Shown here: piece after piece, positions 6,887-13,779 of the stretch
Layout: every line of letters starts with the position of its first letter
Numbering within the stretch: the stretch's first letter is position 1
Origin: Nitrososphaerota archaeon
Lineage (GTDB): Archaea > Thermoproteota > Nitrososphaeria > Nitrososphaerales > UBA57
Assembly: GCA_016180375.1 (NCBI GenBank)
Contig: JACPBJ010000130.1
Span: 1-14,743 of the forward strand
DNA length: 14,743 nt
Reading direction: 5' to 3'
Made by a program: the position numbers and the translations under genes
Notes under the pieces: generated by a model
The model's database searches: none
The model's input: the letters and a program-made list of their open reading frames with translations, nothing else
Told to the model about the DNA's origin: nothing

Positions 6887-7932
6887 CTCTCCAAAATCTT
6901 CTGTGTTTCTTTTGCTATCGCTTTTGCCATTTCACTTGTGGATGCCTTGCCTCCAAGATCATAAGTAAGATGCTTGCCTTCCTTGAAAACTCTCTCAGTC
7001 GCCTCGAAAACTGCTTTGCTTTGCTTTTTCTCGCCAAGGTACTCGAGCATCCACGCACCAGAAAGTATCGTTGCCGTAGGATTCACTTTGTTAAGCCCTT
7101 TGTACTTTGGAGAACTTCCGTGAGCAGGTTCGAACATCGCATACTTGTCGCCAATGTTTGCTGAGTAAACAATTCCTATGCTCCCTATGAGTGCAGAGGC
7201 TTCCTCGGAGATGATGTCCATGAAGAGGTTCGTGCTCAGGAGGATGTTTTGATCGAACCTTTGAGGGTTCTTCAAGAGCTGCTGAGCCATGTTATCGACG
7301 AAATATTCTTCGAGTTCGATTGCAGGAAAGTCTTTGGCAACTTTTCTGACCGATTCAAGAAAGAGATTGTCAGTTTCCCTCAGGATGTTCGCTTTTGAAA
7401 TAGCAATGACTTTCTTCCACTTTTTCTGCTTCGCAATCTTGAAGGCATATTTCGCAATCCTTTCGCAGGAATTTCTGGTAATCTTTCTTATTGTAATTGC
7501 AGTATCGTCAGTAATCTTATAGTCTAAACCGCTGTAGAGGCCTTCCGTAGCTTCTCTTACACAGATAAAATCCACTTTCCCCAGAGGGCCTTCTGTATTC
7601 GGGAAGGTTTTGATAGGCCTGACATTAGCATATAATTGGAATCTCTGCCTTATGCTTACAGCGACGCTTCTCGGCGCTCCTGGCTTCGTAGGCGTTGTTG
7701 TAGGACCTTTGAAAAAAGCATCCGCCCCTTCAAGCGTCTCCCAAGTTTCTTGAGGAATTAAAGAGTCCCCTCTATGTTTCTCCCACCAGTCAGAGCCTGC
7801 GTCGCATGGAACAAACTTAACTTTCGAACCAGCTGCCTTCAAAACGGTAAGCATCGCATCTACGAGTTCAGGGCCAGTACCATCCCCTCGAATCAGCGCG
7901 GCTTTCTTTACCATTTTCTTTGGATGCCTCAT
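6883..7932 (-). CDS. Isocitrate/isopropylmalate dehydrogenase family protein, probably NADP-linked
   Basis: A 349-residue NAD(P)-dependent beta-decarboxylating dehydrogenase. Visible are GDGTGPE (16-22), FKGPTTTP, the substrate segment SVAVSIRQ (R95) with R105 and R126, catalytic Y133 and K180, metal-ligand region MDIISEE (D239, E243) and coenzyme segment HGSSPKYKG. The PKY pair (K276, Y277) corresponds, from memory of E. coli isocitrate dehydrogenase, to the residues that bind the 2'-phosphate of NADP. Two positions differ from that enzyme: the substrate-binding Asn of SLNVALRQ is Ala91, and the second metal aspartate is Glu243. Isocitrate is the most likely substrate; isopropylmalate, homoisocitrate or a related 2-hydroxyacid remain possible. 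ATG at 7914 (MVKKAALIRGDG) is an alternative start; a TTTATT box 31 bases upstream of 7932 favours the longer form slightly. Confidence 0.85.
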   Translation of the reverse strand: MRHPKKMVKKAALIRGDGTGPELVDAMLTVLKAAGSKVKFVPCDAGSDWWEKHRGDSLIPQETWETLEGADAFFKGPTTTPTKPGAPRSVAVSIRQRFQLYANVRPIKTFPNTEGPLGKVDFICVREATEGLYSGLDYKITDDTAITIRKITRNSCERIAKYAFKIAKQKKWKKVIAISKANILRETDNLFLESVRKVAKDFPAIELEEYFVDNMAQQLLKNPQRFDQNILLSTNLFMDIISEEASALIGSIGIVYSANIGDKYAMFEPAHGSSPKYKGLNKVNPTATILSGAWMLEYLGEKKQSKAVFEATERVFKEGKHLTYDLGGKASTSEMAKAIAKETQKILES

Positions 7933-8065
7933 GGATGTTAGTTAAGCTTTCCAAAACCTCAATAAATCAAGTGCCTCACCCTGTTGAAAATATCCTGGCA
8001 GAAAATTACTCGAAAAGCTATTCAATTAGTAGTAATAATAGATGGTTTGACATCTAAAGGGGAAA
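7933..8065. promoter_or_regulatory. Divergent promoter region between dehydrogenase and HExxH protein
   Basis: A 133-base gene-free stretch. On the minus strand TTTATT (7961-7966) lies 31 bases before the dehydrogenase ATG at 7932. On the plus strand TAATAATA (8033-8040) lies about 29 bases before the GTG at 8066. I see no RNA gene, long inverted repeat or terminator here. Confidence 0.45.
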
Positions 8066-8869
8066 GTGCTAGTAGCTTGCTTGATGTACTCAATCAGAGG
8101 TTGCAATGTCATGGCTAAGAGACTGGAAGATTCGCTTAACAAATCACTATTCTGGGCATTAGAGAGGATGCAAGAGGCTGGCTACCCAGTCACCAACAAA
8201 GTGACCCTGCAGGTTGACCCATCGCTCAGGTTCATGGGATACGCAAAACAGGATGGCCCTCATCATGTGATTGTCATGGCAGACTGGGCACTGGACTCTG
8301 AAATGCTCGGTGGCTTTCTTTTGCATGAGCTCTCACACATCTATCATACTGAGAAAGGCACCGCTTCGCATAGAAGCGACATTATCCATGAAGTCATAGA
8401 TAAGATTGTTACTCGGGAGGGTTTGACTCAGAAAGAGACGCAATATCTTATCGATGCGTTCAATCATCTTCAGAATATACTTGCTGATGACATCGTCTTC
8501 GAGATCATGAATTCCGATCGCGAAGCCAAGCAGGTGCAGAAATTCTTTGCGGGGTGGATTTCGGACCATCCATCTGGAGATGCTGCTTTGGATGCAGCGC
8601 TATTGGCACGCAACGCATTTGCAACCGCATCTTTGAAGCGCCGTGATTTATTCGATGGTACTGAGGACGAGATGTCTGCAAGGAATAAGCAATTTTTATC
8701 AATAATGGGAGGGAATTCTGAAAAGGATTTCGCGAACCTTGAACACTTGCTCGCGGGGGCAAGAACCGACTGGGAACCTGAGCAGTTCAGGAAGGCCTTA
8801 ACAGCGTATTTGGAGAACATTGTCTCCATCATGAGGCGTAAGCAAGAATCTTGGGGAGATCTAAGGTAA
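8066..8869 (+). CDS. HExxH-motif putative zinc metalloprotease of unknown function
   Basis: A 267-residue soluble protein with a clear zinc-protease helix, LLHELSHIYH (H87, E88, H91). A later acidic helix, ILADDIVFEIMN (about residues 136-147), could supply the third ligand. There is no signal peptide or membrane span, so it is probably cytoplasmic. I do not recognise a named family; it resembles uncharacterised archaeal metalloprotease-like proteins. Possible starts are GTG 8066, ATG 8084 and ATG 8111. A TATA-like box 29 bases before 8066 and AAAGGGG just upstream support the longest form, but MAKRLEDSLNK from 8111 is a credible N terminus and the residues before it are Cys-rich and atypical. 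The stop at 8867-8869 is three bases before the LOG-like gene, so the two form an operon. Peptidase activity is inferred from the motif only. Confidence 0.75.
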   Translation: MLVACLMYSIRGCNVMAKRLEDSLNKSLFWALERMQEAGYPVTNKVTLQVDPSLRFMGYAKQDGPHHVIVMADWALDSEMLGGFLLHELSHIYHTEKGTASHRSDIIHEVIDKIVTREGLTQKETQYLIDAFNHLQNILADDIVFEIMNSDREAKQVQKFFAGWISDHPSGDAALDAALLARNAFATASLKRRDLFDGTEDEMSARNKQFLSIMGGNSEKDFANLEHLLAGARTDWEPEQFRKALTAYLENIVSIMRRKQESWGDLR

Positions 8870-8872
8870 TAA

Positions 8873-9382
8873 TTGCCAAGAAGACCTCAGATACTTGTAA
8901 TCGGATTTAATGGCAATCACTGCACAAAAGAAGCATACGAGCTCGGCTACCAAGTAGGCCGAGAGATTGCAAGGCACAAAGGAATTGTCATAACCGGAGG
9001 TTTAGGTGGTATCATGGAGGCTGCTTGCAAGGGCGGAAAGGAAGAGGGAGGGATAACAGTAGGCATAGTGCCTCAGGAGGATCGTTCGCTAGCAAATAGC
9101 TATGCAGACATCGTGATTTCAACGGGCCTTGGATATGCAAGGGATTTTGTTAATGCGTACACCGCAGATGCTATTATTGTCGTTGGGGGAGGCGCGGGGA
9201 CGCTAGTTGAGGTTTCGGCTGCCTATCTCAAAGCAAAACCGATAATCGCCTTGGTCGGAAGCGGCGGGGTCGCAGACAAAGTAGCTGGAACTTACCTTGA
9301 TGACAGAAAGGCGGTCAAAGTAGCGTCTGGCCACAGTCCCAAAGAGGCCGTAGAGAAAGCATTCGCTTCGATAAAGACCTAA
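8873..9382 (+). CDS. LOG-like (SLOG, TIGR00725-type) nucleotide-binding protein
   Basis: A 169-residue Rossmann-like protein of the lysine decarboxylase-like/LOG group. The N-terminal strand ILVIGFNG, then ITGGLGGIMEAACKG (40-54) and the phosphate-binding VGGGAGTLVE (104-113) are visible. The last corresponds to the PGGxGTxxE motif of LOG phosphoribohydrolases, with Pro replaced by Val and the Glu kept. LOG enzymes release free bases from nucleoside 5'-monophosphates, while other SLOG proteins are thought to sense nucleotides; which applies here is unknown. The TTG start at 8873 has AAGGT a few bases upstream, as expected for an operon-internal gene right behind the HExxH protein. The gene ends 22 bases before the convergent ABC ATPase gene. 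Confidence 0.85.
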   Translation: MPRRPQILVIGFNGNHCTKEAYELGYQVGREIARHKGIVITGGLGGIMEAACKGGKEEGGITVGIVPQEDRSLANSYADIVISTGLGYARDFVNAYTADAIIVVGGGAGTLVEVSAAYLKAKPIIALVGSGGVADKVAGTYLDDRKAVKVASGHSPKEAVEKAFASIKT

Positions 9383-9404
9383 TGTTTGACTCGCACTAGC
9401 TGAT

Positions 9405-10061
9405 TTACGCAGCTTTTGTGTCAATCTTCTCGATGAGCCCGTCTTTGATTCGTATTACCTTGTCAACATCTCCCATTAGCTCAGGGGCATGCGTTACCAT
9501 AATGAAAGTCTGCTTGTTACTCTTGTTGAGCTCGTGCATAAGATCAATAATTTCCTCGGCGTTCTTGCTGTCAAGGTTTCCAGTAGGCTCATCAGCAAGT
9601 ATTATGGCTGGCTGATTTACGAGAGCTCTAGCCACTGCAACGCGCTGCATCTGACCCCCAGATAATTGCGTCGCGCCAGCAAATATCTTGTCTCTCAGGC
9701 CGACCATTTTCAACAGTTTTGCAGCTTCCTCCTTTGCTTTATCGTTAGGTGTGCCTCCTATCAGCCTTGGAAGCATCACGTTTTCAATCACTGTCAGTTC
9801 GGGTATTAGGTTGAAGAACTGGAAGACGAACCCTATCTTTCCGTTGCGCAACTGTGTGCGCCTGCTTTCAGATAGCCGAGTCGTGTCCAGACCGTCAACT
9901 ATTATGTGCCCATCCGTGGGTGTGTCAAGAAGCCCGATGAGGTTGAGCAGTGTAGATTTGCCTGAGCCTGAAGGACCCGCCACTAATGCAAATTCGCCCT
10001 CTTCAATGTCAAAATTTACACCCCTGAGTGCTTCGACGGCCTCACCATTGCCAGCATACAC
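9405..10061 (-). CDS. ABC transporter ATP-binding protein, MacB/LolD type
   Basis: A nucleotide-binding subunit for the adjacent MacB/FtsX-type permease. Counted from GTG 10061 it has 218 residues with Walker A GPSGSGKST (29-37), signature LSGGQ (133-137), Walker B/D-loop ILADEPTGNLD (about 154-164) and the switch histidine in MVTHAPEL. It is the LolD/MacB/FtsE subgroup. GTG 10061 is the only conventional start in frame, but it removes the first beta strand: the upstream codons to 10100 encode SDHKLIVRNVRKVY, which matches the normal beginning of this family. A non-canonical ATT start at 10100, with GAGG nine bases upstream and overlapping the permease stop, would restore it. The true 5' end is therefore uncertain by 39 bases. 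Translationally coupled to the permease gene. Confidence 0.9.
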   Translation of the reverse strand: MYAGNGEAVEALRGVNFDIEEGEFALVAGPSGSGKSTLLNLIGLLDTPTDGHIIVDGLDTTRLSESRRTQLRNGKIGFVFQFFNLIPELTVIENVMLPRLIGGTPNDKAKEEAAKLLKMVGLRDKIFAGATQLSGGQMQRVAVARALVNQPAIILADEPTGNLDSKNAEEIIDLMHELNKSNKQTFIMVTHAPELMGDVDKVIRIKDGLIEKIDTKAA

Positions 10062-10100
10062 TTTTCTGACATTCCTTACAATGAGTTTGTGATCAGAAAT
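10062..10100 (-). other. Probable coding extension of the MacB-type ATPase beyond its first canonical start
   Basis: These 13 codons continue the ATPase frame upstream of GTG 10061 and encode ISDHKLIVRNVRK, the expected first strand of an ABC ATPase. The frame contains no ATG, GTG or TTG before the stop at 10104-10106. ATT codons at 10100 and 10082 are the nearest candidates; the first has GAGG at 10110-10113. Confidence 0.55.
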
Positions 10101-11283
10101 ACCTCATCGCCTCTGCTGGTTCATAGGTTGAAGCCTTCCATGCTGGATAGATCGATGACAAGACCGCTATTAGAAAACCCGCGACGACAGGGAAGTAAAG
10201 CAGGTCGGGAGTGAATTTAACATACAACACAAGCCCTCCAAAGAGGGCTACGTTGGTGCTCTCGAAATACAGAGCTGTTACAGTGCCAAGAATTGCTCCT
10301 GCAACCGCCCCTATAGAGCCAATTATTACGCCGTCAATTATAAAGATAAGCAGAATATTCCTCTTCTGTATCCCTAGAGATCTTAGCACTCCGATGTCTC
10401 TTGTTTTACCCGTAACCATCATCGTAAGAACCGTGATTATGCCTAATCCAGTAGCTACAGTTCCTGCATAGCCCACCAAATTAATGAAATCAACACCCTG
10501 ACGTATGCCTCTAACTATATCCAATCCTGCATCTTCCAGCGTTCTTGCGTTCAGCTTTGGAAATCTTTCTTTGATCCACCCCTTTACTGTTTCGGTGTCT
10601 GCTCCCTCTTCGAGCCGTACGATGACAGCTGTGCTGGGCCGGGTACCAATACCTCTAATCTTCCGCATTTCTTGGATATGCATGATCGCAGAGTTGTCAA
10701 ATCCAGCGAATCCTTCGTGTTTTGAGATGCCTACTACGATCAGCCTCTTCGTAGCTGGTTTTCCATTTGTGTTGAACATCTTTATTATGATAGAGTCTCC
10801 AGGCTGAACTCCAAGATCATTTGCTATGGTTGCGCCAAGAACCACTGCGTTTTGAGAAAGGGCGAAGTTACCCTCTACTATCGTGTCTTCAATTTTGGAC
10901 GCTCGGGCTTCCAGAGCAGGATCGACTCCGACAGTTTCGACACGGAATTTAGAGACAATTCCATCAACTCTTGTAAAATTGATTTCTGAGACTGTTGTAA
11001 GACGAGGTGCAACCGCCACGATCACCGGATTCTGTGCCAAAGTTGTAGCAATTTGATAGTCGGGATTCGTTATATCGCCTTTGTTGTTAGTAATTTGAAT
11101 TTGACCAAACCTAAGATCTCCAAGATCCCTTACGACTCCATTGAGGACTCCACCAAAGACTATGGCATTGAATAGTATTAGGAATACTGTGGCCGCTATA
11201 CCCATACTGGCCAAAATAGTACTCCCTCTGCGCTTGAAGAGAAATTTTCTAGCTAAGAGGAAGAGATACCCTTTTGCCGCCAA
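10093..11283 (-). CDS. MacB/FtsX-type ABC transporter permease
   Basis: A 396-residue permease with the four-helix MacB/FtsX fold. One membrane helix lies at about 22-48, a large extracytoplasmic domain (MacB-PCD type) at about 50-262, and three helices at about 266-290, 310-340 and 360-385. The conserved cytoplasmic loop KTRDIGVLRSLGIQKRNI (293-310) and the C-terminal YEPAEAMRY are diagnostic. Such permeases work as mechanotransmission pumps or in lipoprotein, peptide or antibiotic export; no adaptor or outer-membrane partner is expected in an archaeon. The start is TTG at 11283 because a TAG codon lies directly before it. There is no Shine-Dalgarno, and TAAAAG about 28 bases upstream suggests a separate leaderless transcript. 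Its stop overlaps the probable true start of the ATPase gene. Confidence 0.92.
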   Translation of the reverse strand: MAAKGYLFLLARKFLFKRRGSTILASMGIAATVFLILFNAIVFGGVLNGVVRDLGDLRFGQIQITNNKGDITNPDYQIATTLAQNPVIVAVAPRLTTVSEINFTRVDGIVSKFRVETVGVDPALEARASKIEDTIVEGNFALSQNAVVLGATIANDLGVQPGDSIIIKMFNTNGKPATKRLIVVGISKHEGFAGFDNSAIMHIQEMRKIRGIGTRPSTAVIVRLEEGADTETVKGWIKERFPKLNARTLEDAGLDIVRGIRQGVDFINLVGYAGTVATGLGIITVLTMMVTGKTRDIGVLRSLGIQKRNILLIFIIDGVIIGSIGAVAGAILGTVTALYFESTNVALFGGLVLYVKFTPDLLYFPVVAGFLIAVLSSIYPAWKASTYEPAEAMRYF

Positions 11284-11308
11284 CTATCGCTCGACCCTTT
11301 TCCAACCC

Positions 11309-11314
11309 TTTTAG
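11309..11314 (-). promoter_or_regulatory. TATA-like box for the MacB-type transporter genes
   Basis: On the minus strand this reads CTAAAA within an AT-rich segment that also holds TTATA a few bases upstream. It is centred about 28 bases before TTG 11283, inside the 50-base gap after the ABC-2 permease. It suggests the second transporter can be transcribed independently of padR. Confidence 0.4.
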
Positions 11315-11333
11315 CCTATAAGTCTCAAGCGGC

Positions 11334-12197
11334 TCATTCGGCTTTCAGAGCTAATCTCGATGTTATCACGCCAATAAAGGTTGTGAGTGCAGCAAACGCG
11401 AGCAAGTAGGTCATGCCAAAGAGCACATCAGCCGTTTGAGGAGGACTCAAGCTTCCATACACTATTAGTGTTCTCGAAACATCGGCCCCAACGGAGATTG
11501 GGTTCACTTTAGCCACGCCTTGCAGCCAATCTGGCATGGATGATATTGGAAGGAGCGCACTGCTGGCGAAGAGTAGCGGAAGGTTGAGAAGGTTAACTAC
11601 GGCTATGAGCGTCTCCCACTTCTTGACTCTCACAGCCATGGCTGTAAATAGGCTAGAAAAGCCAATGGCTACTAGGAAAAGGGTGAAAAATACTGCGATG
11701 AAGTCAATCATGCTAAACTCCGGGCTAAGCCTCAAACCGTTTGGAACCAGTATAGCTATGAAGAATACCAGAACCGACTGGCTCAGCCCTTTTATCACGC
11801 TAGCCAGCACTCTTGAGAAAAATATCGCCGATCTCGGAATAGGTGAAGCTAGAAGTTTGTTCAGGAATCCGAACCTCCTATCCCAGACAAGAGAACCTCC
11901 GCTAAATGCCGAAGTGAAGAGCAACAATACGCCAAGCATCCCTCCTGTAAGGTAAGTAATGTATGTCGGAGCTCCTCCAAAGGTCTGTGTAAGTATGGAC
12001 TGCCTGATCTGATTCAACTGTTCAGGCGGCGGTTGCACTGCTCCAAAGCTGCTGGGAACCAGATTCGACGGGTTGAACGCACTGCCAAACAAAGCAATCC
12101 ATATGATTGGCTGGAAGATACCTATGAACACTAGTGCAGGAGTCCTGACCCATTTCTTCAGCTCTCTGACCGTCAAAGCCCAAGTTTCGGCGATCAA
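11334..12197 (-). CDS. ABC-2 type transporter permease (DrrB-like)
   Basis: A 287-residue membrane protein with about six hydrophobic helices, near residues 21-40, 82-100, 128-152, 162-186, 196-215 and 255-280. The ABC-2 signature is present: the cytoplasmic coupling segment WDRRFGFLNKLLASPIPRS (105-123), and later PISSMPDWLQGVAKVNPIS (217-235), typical of DrrB-like drug, polyketide or lipid exporters. The loop at about 45-80 is Pro/Gln-rich and probably extracytoplasmic. It begins with TTG at 12197, preceded by a strong GGAGGAGG nine bases upstream. Only three bases separate it from the stop of the DrrA-type ATPase, so the two form one exporter and one transcript. Confidence 0.92.
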   Translation of the reverse strand: MIAETWALTVRELKKWVRTPALVFIGIFQPIIWIALFGSAFNPSNLVPSSFGAVQPPPEQLNQIRQSILTQTFGGAPTYITYLTGGMLGVLLLFTSAFSGGSLVWDRRFGFLNKLLASPIPRSAIFFSRVLASVIKGLSQSVLVFFIAILVPNGLRLSPEFSMIDFIAVFFTLFLVAIGFSSLFTAMAVRVKKWETLIAVVNLLNLPLLFASSALLPISSMPDWLQGVAKVNPISVGADVSRTLIVYGSLSPPQTADVLFGMTYLLAFAALTTFIGVITSRLALKAE

Positions 12198-12200
12198 TTC

Positions 12201-13196
12201 CTATAGCCTCCTCCTACTCGTAATCATCCTTTGAAAAGAATCCTCAGCTCCAGATGGTTCGTCCCTTAGAGATCTTCCTGTTACTTCGAGGAAGACCTCG
12301 TCCAATGTTGGTTTGTTCAATGAAACTTCCCTTATCTTCAGTCCTTTTGCCGATATCCCTTCGAATATTGTAGGGAGGGCTTCCTCCGCTCTTGGGATCT
12401 TTATCCTATATTTCGAGCCCGTTTGCTTTACTTCCTTAACGCCCTGTATAGATCTGAAAAACTCCGTTAAGCTGGCCCCATTGGTAACATCAATTTCTAG
12501 AACATCTCCCCCAACTTTCTCCTTTAACTCTGAAGGGGAGCCAGAGATTCTGATCTTCCCATGGTCAATTATTGCAACGCTATCGCACAGCGAGTCTGCC
12601 TCTTCTAGATAGTGTGTGGTCATGAAGATGGTCAGATTATGCTCTTTGTTGAGCCTCTTTATGTAATCCCAGATCACAGCCCTCGTCTGAATATCCAAGC
12701 CTAGAGTTGGCTCATCTAAGAAGAAAATTCTTGGTTGATGTATCAAGCCAACAATGAGTTCGAGTCTCTTTCTCATCCCTCCTGAATATGTGGCAACAAG
12801 CCTCTTGGAAGCATCTTTTAGATCTACAAGGTTGATCAACTCCTCTGCCCTCTTTCTTGCTATGGATTCAGGGACTCTGTAGAGCTTAGCAGCAAGCATT
12901 ACATTTTCAATGCCCGTAAGATCGTCATCTACGGCAAGGTCTTGAGGAACGATGCCTATGCTCTTTCTCACTTCGTTGGGTTCCTTTGCACAATCGTGAT
13001 ACGCAACAGAAGCCTTTCCGGATGTTATGGAGGCCAGCGTCGTGAGCATCTTTATTGTAGTTGTCTTTCCAGCTCCATTCGGACCAAGAAAACCGAATAG
13101 CGTGCCTTCATCTACGCTGAAGGATACATGGTCTACGGCGGTGAGATTCCCCGCATATATTTTGGTCAGATCTTCTGCCTCAATTATCTTGCTCAT
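12201..13196 (-). CDS. ABC transporter ATP-binding protein, DrrA type
   Basis: A 331-residue ATPase energising the adjacent ABC-2 permease. Walker A is GPNGAGKTT (38-46), the Q-loop is IVPQD, the signature is YSGGM (137-141), Walker B/D-loop is FFLDEPTLGLD (158-168), and the switch histidine lies in TTHYLEEAD. The C-terminal 90 residues form the extra alpha/beta domain found in DrrA-like proteins. Drug-resistance exporters such as DrrAB are the best-known members; lipid or polysaccharide precursors are alternative cargo. ATG at 13196 overlaps the padR stop (ATGA), and GGAGGAG about ten bases upstream is a strong Shine-Dalgarno. Translation is therefore likely coupled to that of the regulator. 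Confidence 0.94.
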   Translation of the reverse strand: MSKIIEAEDLTKIYAGNLTAVDHVSFSVDEGTLFGFLGPNGAGKTTTIKMLTTLASITSGKASVAYHDCAKEPNEVRKSIGIVPQDLAVDDDLTGIENVMLAAKLYRVPESIARKRAEELINLVDLKDASKRLVATYSGGMRKRLELIVGLIHQPRIFFLDEPTLGLDIQTRAVIWDYIKRLNKEHNLTIFMTTHYLEEADSLCDSVAIIDHGKIRISGSPSELKEKVGGDVLEIDVTNGASLTEFFRSIQGVKEVKQTGSKYRIKIPRAEEALPTIFEGISAKGLKIREVSLNKPTLDEVFLEVTGRSLRDEPSGAEDSFQRMITSRRRL

Positions 13197-13618
13197 TCTT
13201 CTATCTCCTCCAGCTTGCTGTTTATCCAGCTAAGGTGTCTTTCAGTCAGAAGCTTGTTTTCCTTAAGCAGGAAGGTCTTTTCACCTTTTGCGATATCCGA
13301 TGAGAGCACTTTGTCCCACGCCGATGGTTGCATCTTAAGACCCTCGTTGAGCATCTCAGCGAGAGCTTTTGGGCTGACGAGATCGAGCATTAACCCTCTA
13401 ACTCGATGCCATCTTTTTGTGCTATATTCGTCAAAGACGTGTCTTGCTGATTCGAGGGCTTTTTCTCCGCTCTTTGTTATGGCGAAAATCTGCTTAGATC
13501 GCGTCCCCTTTTCATCCGCTTTGATGTGACCAGTCTTTTCAAGATCCTTCAGTATGGCGTAAATGGAACCGGGACCGGGTCTCCACGCGCCTGCAGTTAT
13601 GGAACTTAGATCGGCCAT
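13193..13618 (-). CDS. PadR-family transcriptional regulator (N terminus probably upstream of 13618)
   Basis: A winged-helix regulator of the PadR family, which commonly represses efflux or stress genes and binds the inducing compound. Diagnostic text is WRPGPGSIYAILKDLEKTGHI, the recognition helix and wing. The C-terminal half has long helices for dimerisation. From ATG 13618 it would have 141 residues and lack the first helix and part of the second. The frame continues upstream with ILRLYVLHRLSKESLSGYDL, exactly the missing part of a PadR domain, then about 20 further residues, with no ATG, GTG or TTG before the stop at 13766-13768. CTG 13726 or ATT 13678 are possible starts. The gene heads the DrrAB-type operon, and a palindrome overlaps its promoter, so autoregulation is likely. 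Confidence 0.87.
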   Translation of the reverse strand: MADLSSITAGAWRPGPGSIYAILKDLEKTGHIKADEKGTRSKQIFAITKSGEKALESARHVFDEYSTKRWHRVRGLMLDLVSPKALAEMLNEGLKMQPSAWDKVLSSDIAKGEKTFLLKENKLLTERHLSWINSKLEEIEE

Positions 13619-13726
13619 GAGATCGTAACCTGATAGAGACTCCTTCGAAAGCCTGTGTAATACATAAAGACGTAAAATGCCTCTGTTGGCATCTCCTGCA
13701 ACTCTTGTGCCGGCGGTGTGTATCAG
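13619..13726 (-). other. Upstream in-frame coding extension of padR
   Basis: This stretch has no stop in the padR frame and encodes the first winged-helix elements (RGILRLYVLHRLSKESLSGYDL). It is clearly translated-type sequence, yet the only near-start codons are CTG 13726 and ATT 13678. A TATA-like box at 13757-13764 predicts a transcript start near 13735, just upstream of CTG 13726. Confidence 0.65.
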
Positions 13727-13756
13727 ATTGTTCGCCTTGTCGCAGTGATATCTACA

Positions 13757-13764
13757 ATTATATA
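13757..13764 (-). promoter_or_regulatory. TATA box of padR and the transporter operon
   Basis: On the minus strand this reads TATATAAT, the best TATA match in the window. It overlaps one arm of the 20-base palindrome at 13760-13779, so a protein bound there would block TBP. Expected transcript start is near 13735. Confidence 0.6.
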
Positions 13765-13779
13765 TCTATTTAGATATAT
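13760..13779. promoter_or_regulatory. Palindromic operator, probably for PadR
   Basis: A perfect inverted repeat, ATATATCTA-TT-TAGATATAT, with nine-base arms. It sits immediately upstream of padR and overlaps its TATA box. A third half-site copy, ATATCTA, occurs at 13748-13754, 14 bases from the first arm. PadR dimers bind palindromes of this sort near their own promoters, so autorepression is the simplest reading. Confidence 0.65.

Noticed and set aside
11536..11955. Plus-strand open frame of 139 codons
   Set aside because: Antisense to the ABC-2 permease with its diagnostic coupling segment; Ser/Arg-rich shadow composition.
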